Source: a virus. Taken from it: DNA of 23,883 bases. Shown in pieces: positions 3,845 through 12,600 of this stretch. The number at the start of each line of letters is the position of its first letter. The first letter of the stretch is position 1. The notes below the pieces were generated by a model that was not told where the DNA came from, searched no databases, and worked only from the letters and a program-made list of their open reading frames with translations. The stretch spans positions 1 through 23,883 of the IMG/VR virus record IMGVR_UViG_3300043464_000911, one strand, 5' to 3'. The position numbers and the translations under genes are program-made.

Positions 3845-3867
3845 GAAACCTTCCTCGCCTAGTATAA

Positions 3868-3928
3868 GGAATCTCTGATTCCGGCCCGAGGCCTACGCGC
3901 CTCGTGTAAAAATAAACCGATTCCGGCC
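3868..3928. repeat. Hairpins and 10-bp direct repeat before terminase; candidate packaging site
   Basis: GGAATC-TCT-GATTCC (3868-3882) and CGAGGC-N6-GCCTCG (3887-3904) are perfect 6-bp stems. GATTCCGGCC occurs at 3877-3886 and again at 3919-3928, exactly 42 bp apart (about four helical turns); the second copy runs into the palindrome CCGGCCGG. Clustered repeats directly upstream of terminase genes often mark cos or pac sites in tailed phages. The fit with the DNA-binding domain on TerL is inference. Confidence 0.45.
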
Positions 3929-3955
3929 GGTCCCCAATAAATTTTAGGAGATCAC

Positions 3956-5815
3956 GTGGCTGACAATAGTGCCGACATCGCCAAGAGAATTATCCTTGGT
4001 TGTGTAGCAGAGGGTATGACCATCGAGCAGGCTTGCGCCTCAGCTGGTAAATCCATTAAGACTTACGAGTACTACCGACGTACCGATAAGGTCTTTACAG
4101 ACAAGGTTGACCGAACACGCCTTGGTCTTAAGGACAAGTCCTTTGCCTCCGGTGATGTTCACGACCTCACCTTTGCCGAGTTCCGCGAAAAGTTCCTGCA
4201 CTCTAAGACCTTCCCACACCAGCAAAACCTGGTAGATATGATCGAAGGCCGCGAACCTGGTTGGCTACACCCTTCTATGAAGTATGAGCCAGGGCTTGCA
4301 TCTAATAGAATTCTTTTGAACATCCCGCCTAACCACGCCAAGTCCATTACGATCACGGTGGACTATGTAACGTGGCAGGTAGTACGTAACCCCAACTTTA
4401 GAGTTTTGATTGTTTCCCAGACCCAGCAGTTAGCTGCCGACTTTCTCTACGCCATCAAGCAACGCCTGACTCATCCGATGTATGAATCACTCCAACAGGC
4501 TTACGCTGCTGGCGTAGGGTTTAACTCTAAGTCAGCCTCTTGGCAAGCAACCCGCGTCACCTTTGGTTCCGAGCTTCGTGAGTCTAGCGAAAAAGACCCG
4601 AACATCGAGGCTATTGGTATTGGTGGTCAGATCTACGGTAAGCGTGCAGATATGATTATTGTAGACGACGCTGTTACCTTAAAGAACGCTAACGAGTTTG
4701 AAAAGCAGATCCGCTGGTTAACCCAGGACGTACGCTCTCGTTTGAACCCTACGGGTAAACTTGTAGTTATTGGTACTAGAGTTTCAGCGATGGACCTATA
4801 CCGCGAACTACGTAACGAAGACCGTTACCCTGGTGGACTGGTCCCGTGGAAGTACTTGGCTATGCCAGCACTTTTAACTACGCACGAAGACCCTGACAAG
4901 TGGGAAACTTTGTGGCCTGCTAGTGATGCACCTTTTGATGGTCAGATGGAATCTGACAAGAACGAAGACGGCCTCTACCCTAGATGGAATGGTCGCAACC
5001 TTTACAATGAACGCCAAGCTATGGATGCAAGTACCTGGGCTTTGGTCTATCAACAACAAGATATCTCAGATGATGCCATCTTTGATCCGGTATGTGTGCG
5101 AGGTTCTATAGATGGTATGCGTAAAGCAGGTCGCCTTGTTCCTGGTAACCCAGGCCATCCGCGTGATGTTAACGGCTTTTCTTTTATTTGTGGTCTTGAT
5201 CCCGCTATGGTTGGTGATACAGCCGTCGTTTGTTACGCTGTTGATAGGGTTACACATAAACGCTATATCGTTGATGCTATTAAGATTACTAGGCCAACGC
5301 CTGCTGCGATACGCCAGCTAATCTTTGACTGGACTTCCCTGTACTCACCCAGTGAGTGGATAGTAGAGAAAAATGCTTTTCAATCATTCCTTACGCAAGA
5401 TGAGGGCATCCGCCAGAACCTTGCCTCACGGGGTGTGTTACTGCGAGAACACCATACTGGAACCAACAAGTGGGACTCCGGTTTCGGTGTTGCTTCTATG
5501 TCCACCTTGTTCGGCACAAAGCAGTTCGACGGCAAACACCACCGCGACAACCTTATTCATTTACCTAGCGACCAAACTGAAAACGTCAAAGCTCTTATCG
5601 AGCAATTGATTACGTGGTCACCTACAACTAAAGGCAAGACCGATATGGTGATGGCACTTTGGTTCTGTGAGATCCGCGCACGCGAGATGCTCAACCAAGG
5701 TATGCACAAGACCCACCACTTAAAAAATCCATTCCTTTCTCGTTACGAGAGAGGCAAGCGAACAGTTGTCAATATAGATGAATTGCTCGCAGAGAAAGAT
5801 CGTACATTCATCTAA
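3956..5815 (+). CDS. terL: Terminase large subunit with N-terminal helix-turn-helix
   Basis: DNA-packaging motor: ATPase that threads the genome through the portal, plus a nuclease that cuts it. 619 residues. Residues about 8-45 (AKRIILGCVAEGMTIEQACA then SAGKSIKTYEYYRR) form a helix-turn-helix like that of small terminase subunits. The ATPase shows a deviant Walker A at 122-130 (NIPPNHAKS), Walker B at 232-238 (DMIIVDD) and a coupling motif VIGTR at 271-275. The RNase H-like nuclease shows D415 (CGLDP), E471 (IVEK) and D563 (KTDMVMALW), the expected acidic triad. Start is GTG at 3956 with AGGAG at 3946-3950. No separate small subunit is seen nearby; the N-terminal domain may take over its DNA-recognition role. 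The length is somewhat greater than many TerL proteins, consistent with the added domain. Confidence 0.95.
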   Translation: MADNSADIAKRIILGCVAEGMTIEQACASAGKSIKTYEYYRRTDKVFTDKVDRTRLGLKDKSFASGDVHDLTFAEFREKFLHSKTFPHQQNLVDMIEGREPGWLHPSMKYEPGLASNRILLNIPPNHAKSITITVDYVTWQVVRNPNFRVLIVSQTQQLAADFLYAIKQRLTHPMYESLQQAYAAGVGFNSKSASWQATRVTFGSELRESSEKDPNIEAIGIGGQIYGKRADMIIVDDAVTLKNANEFEKQIRWLTQDVRSRLNPTGKLVVIGTRVSAMDLYRELRNEDRYPGGLVPWKYLAMPALLTTHEDPDKWETLWPASDAPFDGQMESDKNEDGLYPRWNGRNLYNERQAMDASTWALVYQQQDISDDAIFDPVCVRGSIDGMRKAGRLVPGNPGHPRDVNGFSFICGLDPAMVGDTAVVCYAVDRVTHKRYIVDAIKITRPTPAAIRQLIFDWTSLYSPSEWIVEKNAFQSFLTQDEGIRQNLASRGVLLREHHTGTNKWDSGFGVASMSTLFGTKQFDGKHHRDNLIHLPSDQTENVKALIEQLITWSPTTKGKTDMVMALWFCEIRAREMLNQGMHKTHHLKNPFLSRYERGKRTVVNIDELLAEKDRTFI

Positions 5816-5828
5816 TAAGGAGATAACA

Positions 5829-6275
5829 ATGGGAGAATATAAGAGTCGTAGCAATGACCCTCGTATCACTAAGGGAGCTAAGAAAGACAAGTACTTATAC
5901 GATATGGCTCGTGAAGTAGCACTTCAGCCAGCTGATACACCAGAACGTAAGCGTATGAAGAAGGATGCTCAAAACTACGTACGTGCCTTTGAGTCACGTT
6001 TTCAAAAAGAAGCATTTGTTCGCTCAGGTCGTAACCCATATTCAGCAGGTGGCAAAGGCGAAAACATTGACGAAAGATTTGTAGACAAGGTAGCAGCAAA
6101 GACTTCAGGAACTCAAGCAACAAAGAGGGCAGTAGGAAAGATGAGCAAGGCTCAGCCAAAGACTACATCAAAAAGCCCATCAATTAAAGTTACTAAGAAG
6201 CTAAGTCAAGCACCTAAGCGTACTCCAAAGAACGCACAAACACTTCGTCGATTTGCTAAAGGTGGTAAGAAGTAA
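5829..6275 (+). CDS. Lys-rich basic protein 1 (148 residues)
   Basis: Start is the ATG at 5829 with AAGGAG at 5817-5822; a longer in-frame start at 5778 lies inside terL and is not used. N-terminal two thirds (MGEYKSRSNDPRITKGAKKD onward) look helical, with FVRSGRNPYSAGGKGENIDE in the middle. The last 50 residues are Lys/Ser/Pro/Thr-rich and disordered (TKKLSQAPKRTPK, ending RRFAKGGKK), like histone H1-type tails. The C-terminus resembles that of the next gene (KVTKK...KK versus KITKK...KAGKK), suggesting paralogy. Likely DNA-binding. A role in the capsid (bound to packaged DNA) or in host nucleoid control is a guess; I know no named family. Confidence 0.8.
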   Translation: MGEYKSRSNDPRITKGAKKDKYLYDMAREVALQPADTPERKRMKKDAQNYVRAFESRFQKEAFVRSGRNPYSAGGKGENIDERFVDKVAAKTSGTQATKRAVGKMSKAQPKTTSKSPSIKVTKKLSQAPKRTPKNAQTLRRFAKGGKK

Positions 6276-6742
6276 TGGCAGCTACAAAAAAGCCAAAGGG
6301 AGCTTATCCTAAAATTGGTGGTGTTGGTGGAGTTGAATTTACTGGCAGATCAAAAGCTGAGAAATTTGAAAACTACATAACTGGTATCAGAGATACATCA
6401 GAAACACGCAAAGATAGATTTGAAAACACTTCTCGTCTTTATGCTGCAGCACGTAAAATAGGCCTTAGTGAAAAAGCCGTAAAGCCACAGATTGATGCTC
6501 TTGCAAAAGACTTAAAAAAGTACGGCGCAGCGGTTGAAAAGAAAACTTCCAAGATGGATATGGAAGATATGATGCGACGCTCTGCTGAGAACCAAAAGTT
6601 AAAAGCTAAAAAAACTGCGGCATCAAAGCCAGCAGCAAAGAAAGCAGCAGTAAAGATTACTAAGAAGTCAGCTGCAACCCTAAGTCGTAAGCCAAAAGCA
6701 GGACCTGTAGTTAAGATGGCTAAGAAGGCAGGTAAGAAGTAA
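6275..6742 (+). CDS. Lys/Ala-rich histone-H1-like basic protein 2
   Basis: 155 residues; the ATG shares a base with the upstream stop (TAATG) and GGTGG serves as a weak ribosome site, so translation is probably coupled. The N-terminal 100 residues are a helical domain (ENYITGIRDTSETRKDRFEN, LYAAARKIGLSEKAVKPQID). The last 45 residues are almost pure Lys, Ala, Ser and Pro (KAKKTAASKPAAKKAAVKIT, ending KMAKKAGKK), the composition of H1 tails and of the tails on some actinobacterial nucleoid proteins. Nucleic-acid binding is very likely from composition; the target is unknown. It lies between terminase and portal, pointing to a virion or packaging role. Confidence 0.8.
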   Translation: MAATKKPKGAYPKIGGVGGVEFTGRSKAEKFENYITGIRDTSETRKDRFENTSRLYAAARKIGLSEKAVKPQIDALAKDLKKYGAAVEKKTSKMDMEDMMRRSAENQKLKAKKTAASKPAAKKAAVKITKKSAATLSRKPKAGPVVKMAKKAGKK

Positions 6743-7068
6743 TGGCAAATATGAAGAAGCCTGCGCCTAAGAGACTTACAGGTCCTCGCGCACCATCAAC
6801 TAAAAAGAGCGTCAGAGTTCCAGCGGTTAAAAAAAGTAATCAGCCACCTACTCAAAGGAGATTGCTGCCTAAAGATATGAACGCAGCACCTAGTCCAAGG
6901 AGACTATTGGCTAACTCTGCACTTGCAGCATCTGCTCCAAAAAGAGTGACAACTGCAGCAAAGAAAGAAGCGGCTAATCCAAAGGTTGCAAAGAGAGCAC
7001 CTCTAGAAACCAAGCGTATTGGTGGAGTTTTTGCTATACCAGTAAAGCCTAAGAAAACAATTTACTAA
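6742..7068 (+). CDS. Lys/Pro-rich basic protein 3 (108 residues)
   Basis: Third of the basic series, again starting at a TAATG overlap. It begins MANMKKPAPKRLTGPRAPST and is Lys, Pro, Ala and Arg-rich throughout, with repeated PKRL/PRRLL/PKRV units (APKRLTG, QRRLLPKD, PRRLLANS, APKRVTT). No folded domain is evident until the last 15 residues, which end IGGVFAIPVKPKKTIY and may form a strand. Probably an intrinsically disordered nucleic-acid-binding or scaffold-like protein. Function unknown; grouped with its neighbours by composition and coupling. Confidence 0.75.
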   Translation: MANMKKPAPKRLTGPRAPSTKKSVRVPAVKKSNQPPTQRRLLPKDMNAAPSPRRLLANSALAASAPKRVTTAAKKEAANPKVAKRAPLETKRIGGVFAIPVKPKKTIY

Positions 7069-7087
7069 ATAATTTAAGGACCCTACA

Positions 7088-8845
7088 TTGTTATCAGTCA
7101 AAGAAGTTGACGCTAAGCTAGCACGCTTACGTACTCGCTCATCAGCGCGAGATCAACGTATGCGTGATGTGCTCTCGGTGCGTCAAGGAGATATCTCTAA
7201 GGTATATCCTGCAATGTTTTCAGAGGAATATCCAAAGCCTCTGGTTGCAAACTTCATTGACGTAGCAGCACGAGATCTAGCAGAAGCAATGGCACCACTG
7301 CCATCCTTTAACTGCTCAGCAACTAATATGGTTTCAGATGCAGCACGCAAGGCAGCAGATACTAGAACTCGTATTGCAAACTTTTATGTAACAAACTCTG
7401 ACCTACAACTGCAGATGTACACAGCAGCAGACTGGTATAACACCTATGGTCTTGGTATTGGTATGGTTGAGATGGACTTTGAGGACAACAATCCTCGTAT
7501 CCGTATGCTCAACCCATTCGGTACCTATCCAGAGTTAGATCGTTATGGTCGCGTTATGTCTGTTACTCAGGTTATCGTTACCGATGCAGAGACATTGGCT
7601 TCACAATACCCAGAGTATTACGACATAATCCTAGGTAAAAACCAGTATGCTCTGTCTTCTCCTTATATCTCAATGGTCAAGTACCACGATAAGGACCAGG
7701 ATCTACTGTACTTACCAGAACGTAAGAACTTAGTTCTATCACGTACACCTAACATCTTGAACAAGCCTATGGCATCTGTCGTAATGCGTTCATCTCTTGA
7801 CGGAGAAGCACGTGGACAGTTTGATGATGTTTTATCTGTACAGTTAGCTCGTGCTCGCTTTGCAGTATTGCAGATCCAAGCAGCAGAAAAGTCTATCCAA
7901 GCACCTATTGCTATCCCACAGGATGTGCAAGAACTTGCTCTTGGTCCAGATTCAATTATGCGTTCTGCTAACCCACAAGGTATTCGTCGTGTTCCACTAG
8001 AACTACCACCTGGAGTTTTCCAAGAATCTGGGGTCCTTGAGCGTGAATTACGCCTTGGTTCTCGTTACCCAGAATCTCGTTCAGGTAACATTGACGCATC
8101 AGTTGTAACTGGTCGCGGTGTGCAAGCACTACAGGCTGGCTTTGATACACAGATCAAATCAGCACAAGCACAGTTTGCTCGTATGTTCCAGGAACTTATC
8201 TCAGTTTGCTTTGAAGCAGATGAGAAAGTATTTGGTGGTATTCCAAAGACCATCAAGGGTTCAGATGATGGAACGCCTTACGTTCTCAAGTACACACCAT
8301 CTCGTGACATCAAGGGTGAGTATGGCGTAGATGTACGCTACGGAATTATGTCTGGTATGGATCCAAACCGTGCCATCATTGCTTTACTACAAATGCGCTC
8401 AGACAAGCTCGTATCTCGTGACTATGTACGTCGTGAGATTCCAATGGACTTGAATGTTACGCAGGAGGAACAACGTGTTGATATCGAAGAAATGCGCGAT
8501 TCTTTGCGCGTGGCTGTTGCTCAGTATGCTCAAGCCATTCCGGCCCTTGCAGCGCAAGGTCAGGACCCTACAGAGATTATCACCCGCATTGCGTCTGTTA
8601 TCCAAGGTCGGCAAAAGGGCCAATCGCTAGAGAGCACAATCGAAAAAGCATTTACACCAGAACCACCTCCAACCCCAGAGATGCCACCAATGGCACCAGG
8701 TATGGAACAACAACTTCCAGCAGCAGGAGCGGCCCCCGCCCCAGCCTCAGCGCAACCTCCACAAGAACAAGGTGGTATGGCCCCTGCTGCTGGTCAAAGA
8801 CCCGATATAGCCCAATTACTCGCTGGTATCACCGGCGCAGCTTAA
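7088..8845 (+). CDS. Portal protein
   Basis: Dodecameric ring at the capsid vertex through which DNA enters and leaves. 585 residues; start is TTG at 7088, seven bases after AAGGA, the best-placed start, giving MLSVKEVDAKLARLRTRSSA. The N-terminal stem region has PKPLVANFIDVAARDLAEAM and then a helical part with ADWYNTYGLGIGMVEMD and NPFGTYPELDRYGRV, a pattern typical of portals of terminase-linked tailed phages (membrane-free, long helices plus a wing domain). A long helix around GRGVQALQAGFDTQIKSAQA could be the clip/stem helix. From about residue 521 the tail is Pro/Ala/Gln-rich and disordered. Position after terminase supports the call; family assignment is by pattern and context, not search. 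Confidence 0.85.
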   Translation: MLSVKEVDAKLARLRTRSSARDQRMRDVLSVRQGDISKVYPAMFSEEYPKPLVANFIDVAARDLAEAMAPLPSFNCSATNMVSDAARKAADTRTRIANFYVTNSDLQLQMYTAADWYNTYGLGIGMVEMDFEDNNPRIRMLNPFGTYPELDRYGRVMSVTQVIVTDAETLASQYPEYYDIILGKNQYALSSPYISMVKYHDKDQDLLYLPERKNLVLSRTPNILNKPMASVVMRSSLDGEARGQFDDVLSVQLARARFAVLQIQAAEKSIQAPIAIPQDVQELALGPDSIMRSANPQGIRRVPLELPPGVFQESGVLERELRLGSRYPESRSGNIDASVVTGRGVQALQAGFDTQIKSAQAQFARMFQELISVCFEADEKVFGGIPKTIKGSDDGTPYVLKYTPSRDIKGEYGVDVRYGIMSGMDPNRAIIALLQMRSDKLVSRDYVRREIPMDLNVTQEEQRVDIEEMRDSLRVAVAQYAQAIPALAAQGQDPTEIITRIASVIQGRQKGQSLESTIEKAFTPEPPPTPEMPPMAPGMEQQLPAAGAAPAPASAQPPQEQGGMAPAAGQRPDIAQLLAGITGAA

Positions 8846-8862
8846 GCAGAGGAGGTGTAAAT

Positions 8863-9003
8863 ATGAACAAGGGATCTCGCGCAGCAGCGCCAATGTCAAA
8901 GCCAGTAGAAGGCAAGAAGGACACATCTAAGCCAGCAGGTGGCAAGGTAGTTCCATCAATGATGCCAGCAGGCCGTCGTGGCAACGCAGTAAAAAAGGGA
9001 TAA
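8863..9003 (+). CDS. 46-residue disordered basic peptide
   Basis: A strong GGAGG site at 8851-8855 precedes the ATG. Product starts MNKGSRAAAPMSKPVEGKKD and ends MMPAGRRGNAVKKG; it is Lys, Ala, Gly and Pro-rich without hydrophobic core, so probably unfolded. It lies 17 bases after the portal stop and 30 bases before the next gene. It is similar in character to the basic proteins before the portal. Too short for family recognition; the strong ribosome site and matching codon use support it as real. Confidence 0.65.
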   Translation: MNKGSRAAAPMSKPVEGKKDTSKPAGGKVVPSMMPAGRRGNAVKKG

Positions 9004-9032
9004 TAACTTTTTAATGAGAGGTGTACTGGGCG

Positions 9033-9245
9033 ATGAAAGATGATAAATACATTCCTCGTCCAGTACGCTTTCTCGATCTTGTTGTTGTAGGCGTAGGCTT
9101 TATACACAACATAGCTTCATCTATTGAAACCTTAACAGGTGAACTAATGGAGTTAGCAATTTATCAATCAAATCATCTTACTCAAACCAATAGGGCTTGG
9201 GAAGATATGACAGCAGATTTAGAGAAATTACAGGAGGACAAATGA
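9033..9245 (+). CDS. 70-residue conserved-looking small protein
   Basis: Product starts MKDDKYIPRPVRFLDLVVVG, continues VGFIHNIASSIETLTGELME and ends ADLEKLQEDK. A hydrophobic segment (FLDLVVVGVGFIHNIA) at about residues 13-28 may be a membrane-interacting helix, followed by a coiled-coil-like C-terminus. I recall similar VRFLDLVVVGVGF proteins in actinobacteriophage structural regions, of unknown function. ATG at 9033 is preferred to a GTG at 9021, which has no ribosome site; GAGAGG lies upstream. The stop overlaps the next start (ATGA). Confidence 0.72.
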   Translation: MKDDKYIPRPVRFLDLVVVGVGFIHNIASSIETLTGELMELAIYQSNHLTQTNRAWEDMTADLEKLQEDK

Positions 9246-9655
9246 CAACTGCACCAATGAACCCAAAGGCAGGCGTATCAGGTCCAGGCAAGTACGCAGT
9301 TCGTACTGATAGATTAGAAATGGGTTCTACTTCATACGGCGAAGGCGTTGAGACACAGGCTATTAAGTCTGGCGCTCCGCTAGCCAAGACTAAAGATACT
9401 CGCCCAGCTCCAACAGGGCGACCAGTAACATCACTTTATGCACCAACAGAACGTCCAGATGAGCCTGTAACTACAGGCATTGATCAGGGTGCAGGTGCAG
9501 GATCAGATGCTCTAATGGTTAATCAGCCAGCTGATTACACAAACTTTAACTCTAATATCCAATCTTATACTCCAGTGCTTTCTTACGTTGCGTCTTTGCA
9601 AAATACATCTCCTGAAACACGTAGAGCTATTAGACAACTAATGGACTCACTATAG
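9242..9655 (+). CDS. 137-residue GPGKYAVRTD-type phage protein
   Basis: Starts MTTAPMNPKAGVSGPGKYAV with AGGAGG three bases before the ATG, overlapping the previous stop (ATGA). The N-terminal SGPGKYAVRTDR...YGEGVETQAIKSGAPLAKT pattern is, from memory, shared by small portal-linked proteins of marine and freshwater phages whose role is unknown. The middle is Pro/Thr/Gly-rich and disordered; the last 45 residues look helical (SYVASLQNTSPETRRAIRQL). Its place between the portal and the 1568-residue protein suggests a virion or assembly role. Confidence 0.78.
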   Translation: MTTAPMNPKAGVSGPGKYAVRTDRLEMGSTSYGEGVETQAIKSGAPLAKTKDTRPAPTGRPVTSLYAPTERPDEPVTTGIDQGAGAGSDALMVNQPADYTNFNSNIQSYTPVLSYVASLQNTSPETRRAIRQLMDSL

Positions 9656-9656
9656 T

Positions 9657-12600
9657 ATGGAAACACAAAAGATATGGAACCGAATTGGTGATGTAGCTTC
9701 TACTACTGCTAAAAACGCATTTAAGTTTGCAGGAGAAGTAGTAGGAGCAGGTGCTGGAGTTGCACGCTTTGCGTGGGATGTAGGTACTGCTCCTTGGAAC
9801 GACCAGGCTCAGTATAATGGCTTTATTCAACCGTTCAAAACAGCTGCTGCAAAGCAAGGTGGCGATATTGTAAAGCCATTTGCATCTGCAGGTGGAGCAA
9901 TTATGAAGGTTCCTGGTGTTGCACCAGCCCTTGAACGTATTAACTATGTTAATCGTGAGTACATCCGTGAACCATTAACCACTGTTGCTTTAGTATCTGG
10001 CGATATTCTTTCAGAGCGTGTACCACAAACAGGAATTTTTGATCCTAATGTATGGCGTAATGCCTATAAGGGTGCTCAAGACATTTCATTTGGTCAAGCA
10101 ACTGTTGCTTACTATAGAAATGTTTACGACCCAAAGTTTAATGTTTATGATCCAAAGCAACGCGAGCAAGCATTTAAGAACAGTGGTTGGGGTAAAGGCC
10201 TAACAGGTACTGTTGATGTATTTGCCCAGGTATTTGGAGATGTAACTCTTGCTGCTGGTAAGGCTACTAAAGTATTAAAGGCATCGGATGTAGGTGTTGG
10301 TAAACTATCAACAGCAGATGATATAGCAAAAGCAGCAGAAGATATTACAAAAGCACAATACGGTGAAGTAAACCGTATGACTAAAGTACTAGATGACTTT
10401 ACTAAGAACGATTCTGCCTACGCTATTAGCCACCCAATGGTTAAGTCTTCATCTAACCCAGGACTTCTTGCACACCTTTTAGGTGATTCTGTAGATATTG
10501 ACGAAACAGCGCTTATCTTGCGTTCTGCTATGTCAGATCCTGTAGCTATGGACGAATTACGTCAATCTCGTCGCTATATTACTGATGCACTAGAGACTGC
10601 TCGTGGTGATTTGTCATCTGTTGATGAGTGGAAACTATTTTCCGCACCTGATGATTCTGGAATGATTCCATTCCTTAACGATAATCCAGCAGTTATAGAT
10701 GATGCTCTTGCTAATTACAGATCCCTTGTAGAAAACGATAAGTATTTTGCAAAGTTGATGGAGATTGGCCAAGGTGGAGGTATTCTTACACGCACAACTG
10801 GTAAAGGTCTACAAGGAATAGAAGATCTAGTAGCTCAAGGTCGTGCTGTTAGATTCTATGACAGGGCTGTTGGTACTCCTCGTGTCGAAGTTTTCCAACC
10901 AACACCATTTCATCGTTTATATCAAAAGATTTCTTGGGGTCTAAAAGAAAGACCTGCAGGTTTAATTGACTTTAACGATGCTGATTCTTACAAAGAGATA
11001 ATTGCAACTATAAATATTATCGGACCGAATGAGGCACCAAGACTAGCGGCACCAACCTTGCGTGGTCTTGATCTTTTTACTGCAGAAGAATCTAAAGGTT
11101 TATTAGATAACTATATTGCTGCTCGTACACCTGAAGAACGTATGGCTGCAGCACTAACTCTTGAAAGTTCAGTATTCCGTAGACTTACGGATAAGTACGG
11201 TATTGATGAAAAGATTGCTAATGATATCTATAACAACTATAGAGGCGCTAGAACATCTGCCCAAAAGTCTATTCAAGATAGAGGCTTTATGGTTGATATT
11301 GATGGTGAGATCATCCGTGTTCCTCAACTAGAATCTCAGACAGCAAACTTCTTGCCTATAATGGATTTTAAGTTAATGGATAAACTACTTAAGCGTAGAA
11401 AATTTGAACTCAATCGTCTTGCTGGAAATGCAAATGACAAAGTTTTGTCTCTTGTAAATTTTTTGCAGGATGCTTTTAAGGCTGGAGCATTGCTTCGTCT
11501 TGGATATACAATTCGCAATGGCATTGATTCTCAGCTTCGTATTGCTGCATCTGTTGGATCTATTGCCACATTGCGACACCTAGGTCCTGGCATAAAAAAT
11601 TTGATTGACAATACTGTTCCTGTTCCTGCACGTCTTATTGATACTTACCGTGCAATAGATTCTGGTAAAAATATCAGTCAAGTTCAAGATGCCAGCGTAA
11701 AAGTAATGAATGAACTTGCAGAATTAAAAACCAGAATTGGTGCATTAGAAGCAAAGTTATCTTTGAATCCAGATGATCTTGATGCATTTGGTGAAATAAA
11801 TACATTAAGACTTTTACAAGAAGAAAAGTTAGCTGTATATAATCACTACGCAGATGTTCTTAACCGTAAAGGTGTTGCTGATCCAAAGGCAAGAATTGGT
11901 AGTGGATCATTTAGGACTACAACATCAGATGGTGAAATCTATGATTTAGATGATGCATTTGGTGGACCACTTGGTGATATGTTCCGCAAGATTGCATCTT
12001 CCGGTAACTCATTTGAACGATTAGTAGATAGTAATGCTTATGCTTACATCAAGCGACTAGCATCAAAAGGTATCGGCGTTGTTCGACCAACAGATCCTGC
12101 ATACTTTGAACAGTGGGCGCAAACATTGCGTCAACAGTTTGGTAACTCTGCAGTAGTTACTAAGATTGCTAACGGTGAGTCAATTGAAGATGTCATTAAA
12201 TGGCTACGTAACTCACCAGAAGGTCGTGACCTTCGCAAGCGTCTTGCAATTAGATCAGATGATTCACAGGAATATGTTGAAAGAATCAATGGATTCTTGG
12301 ACCAATATCTACCTCTTGAATCTGGACTTCGTGGCAAAATTAAAGATGTTACTGCAGCTGATTTGCGTTTAGCCTTTAATGATCCAAATGATTTACCACT
12401 TATTCACGGTCACGTTCTTGAAGAAACATTTAAGAATAAATCTGCAATCTTTTCAGACCAGTTAATTAATAACCTCTTTAAGTTAATTGGAACATTACCT
12501 GAAGATGCTTGGGCAAGAAACCCTCTTTATATTGAACTCTACCGACGCGAAGCACGTCGCCGTCTTGAAATTATGACAGGACAAAGAGTTGAACGCCTTA

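Larger units (their letters stand above)
3102..3955. other. Divergent control region without convincing genes
   Basis: About 850 bp between the leftward early unit and the rightward morphogenesis genes. The only longish frame (minus, 3635-3342) has a GTG start with no ribosome site and low-complexity Pro/Arg content, so I do not call it. The stretch is rich in short inverted repeats and direct repeats: five GGTCA boxes (3222-3332), two GCCCGAAGGG boxes (3410-3419, 3504-3513), a GCCCG hairpin (3398-3414), a GC hairpin at 3722-3737, another at 3781-3799, and the elements listed separately. Regulatory, replication or packaging roles are all possible; no tRNA cloverleaf was found. Confidence 0.6.

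Noticed and set aside
3700-3860. tRNA or tmRNA in the hairpin-rich leader
   Set aside because: No T-arm GGTTCGAATCC-type box and no four-stem cloverleaf could be assembled.
3102-3955. CRISPR array or insertion sequence
   Set aside because: Repeats are 5-10 bases, irregularly spaced and lack unique spacers or terminal inverted repeats with a transposase.
9014-9043. 9-codon ATG frame upstream of the 70-residue gene
   Set aside because: No ribosome site; the ATG at 9033 is better supported.
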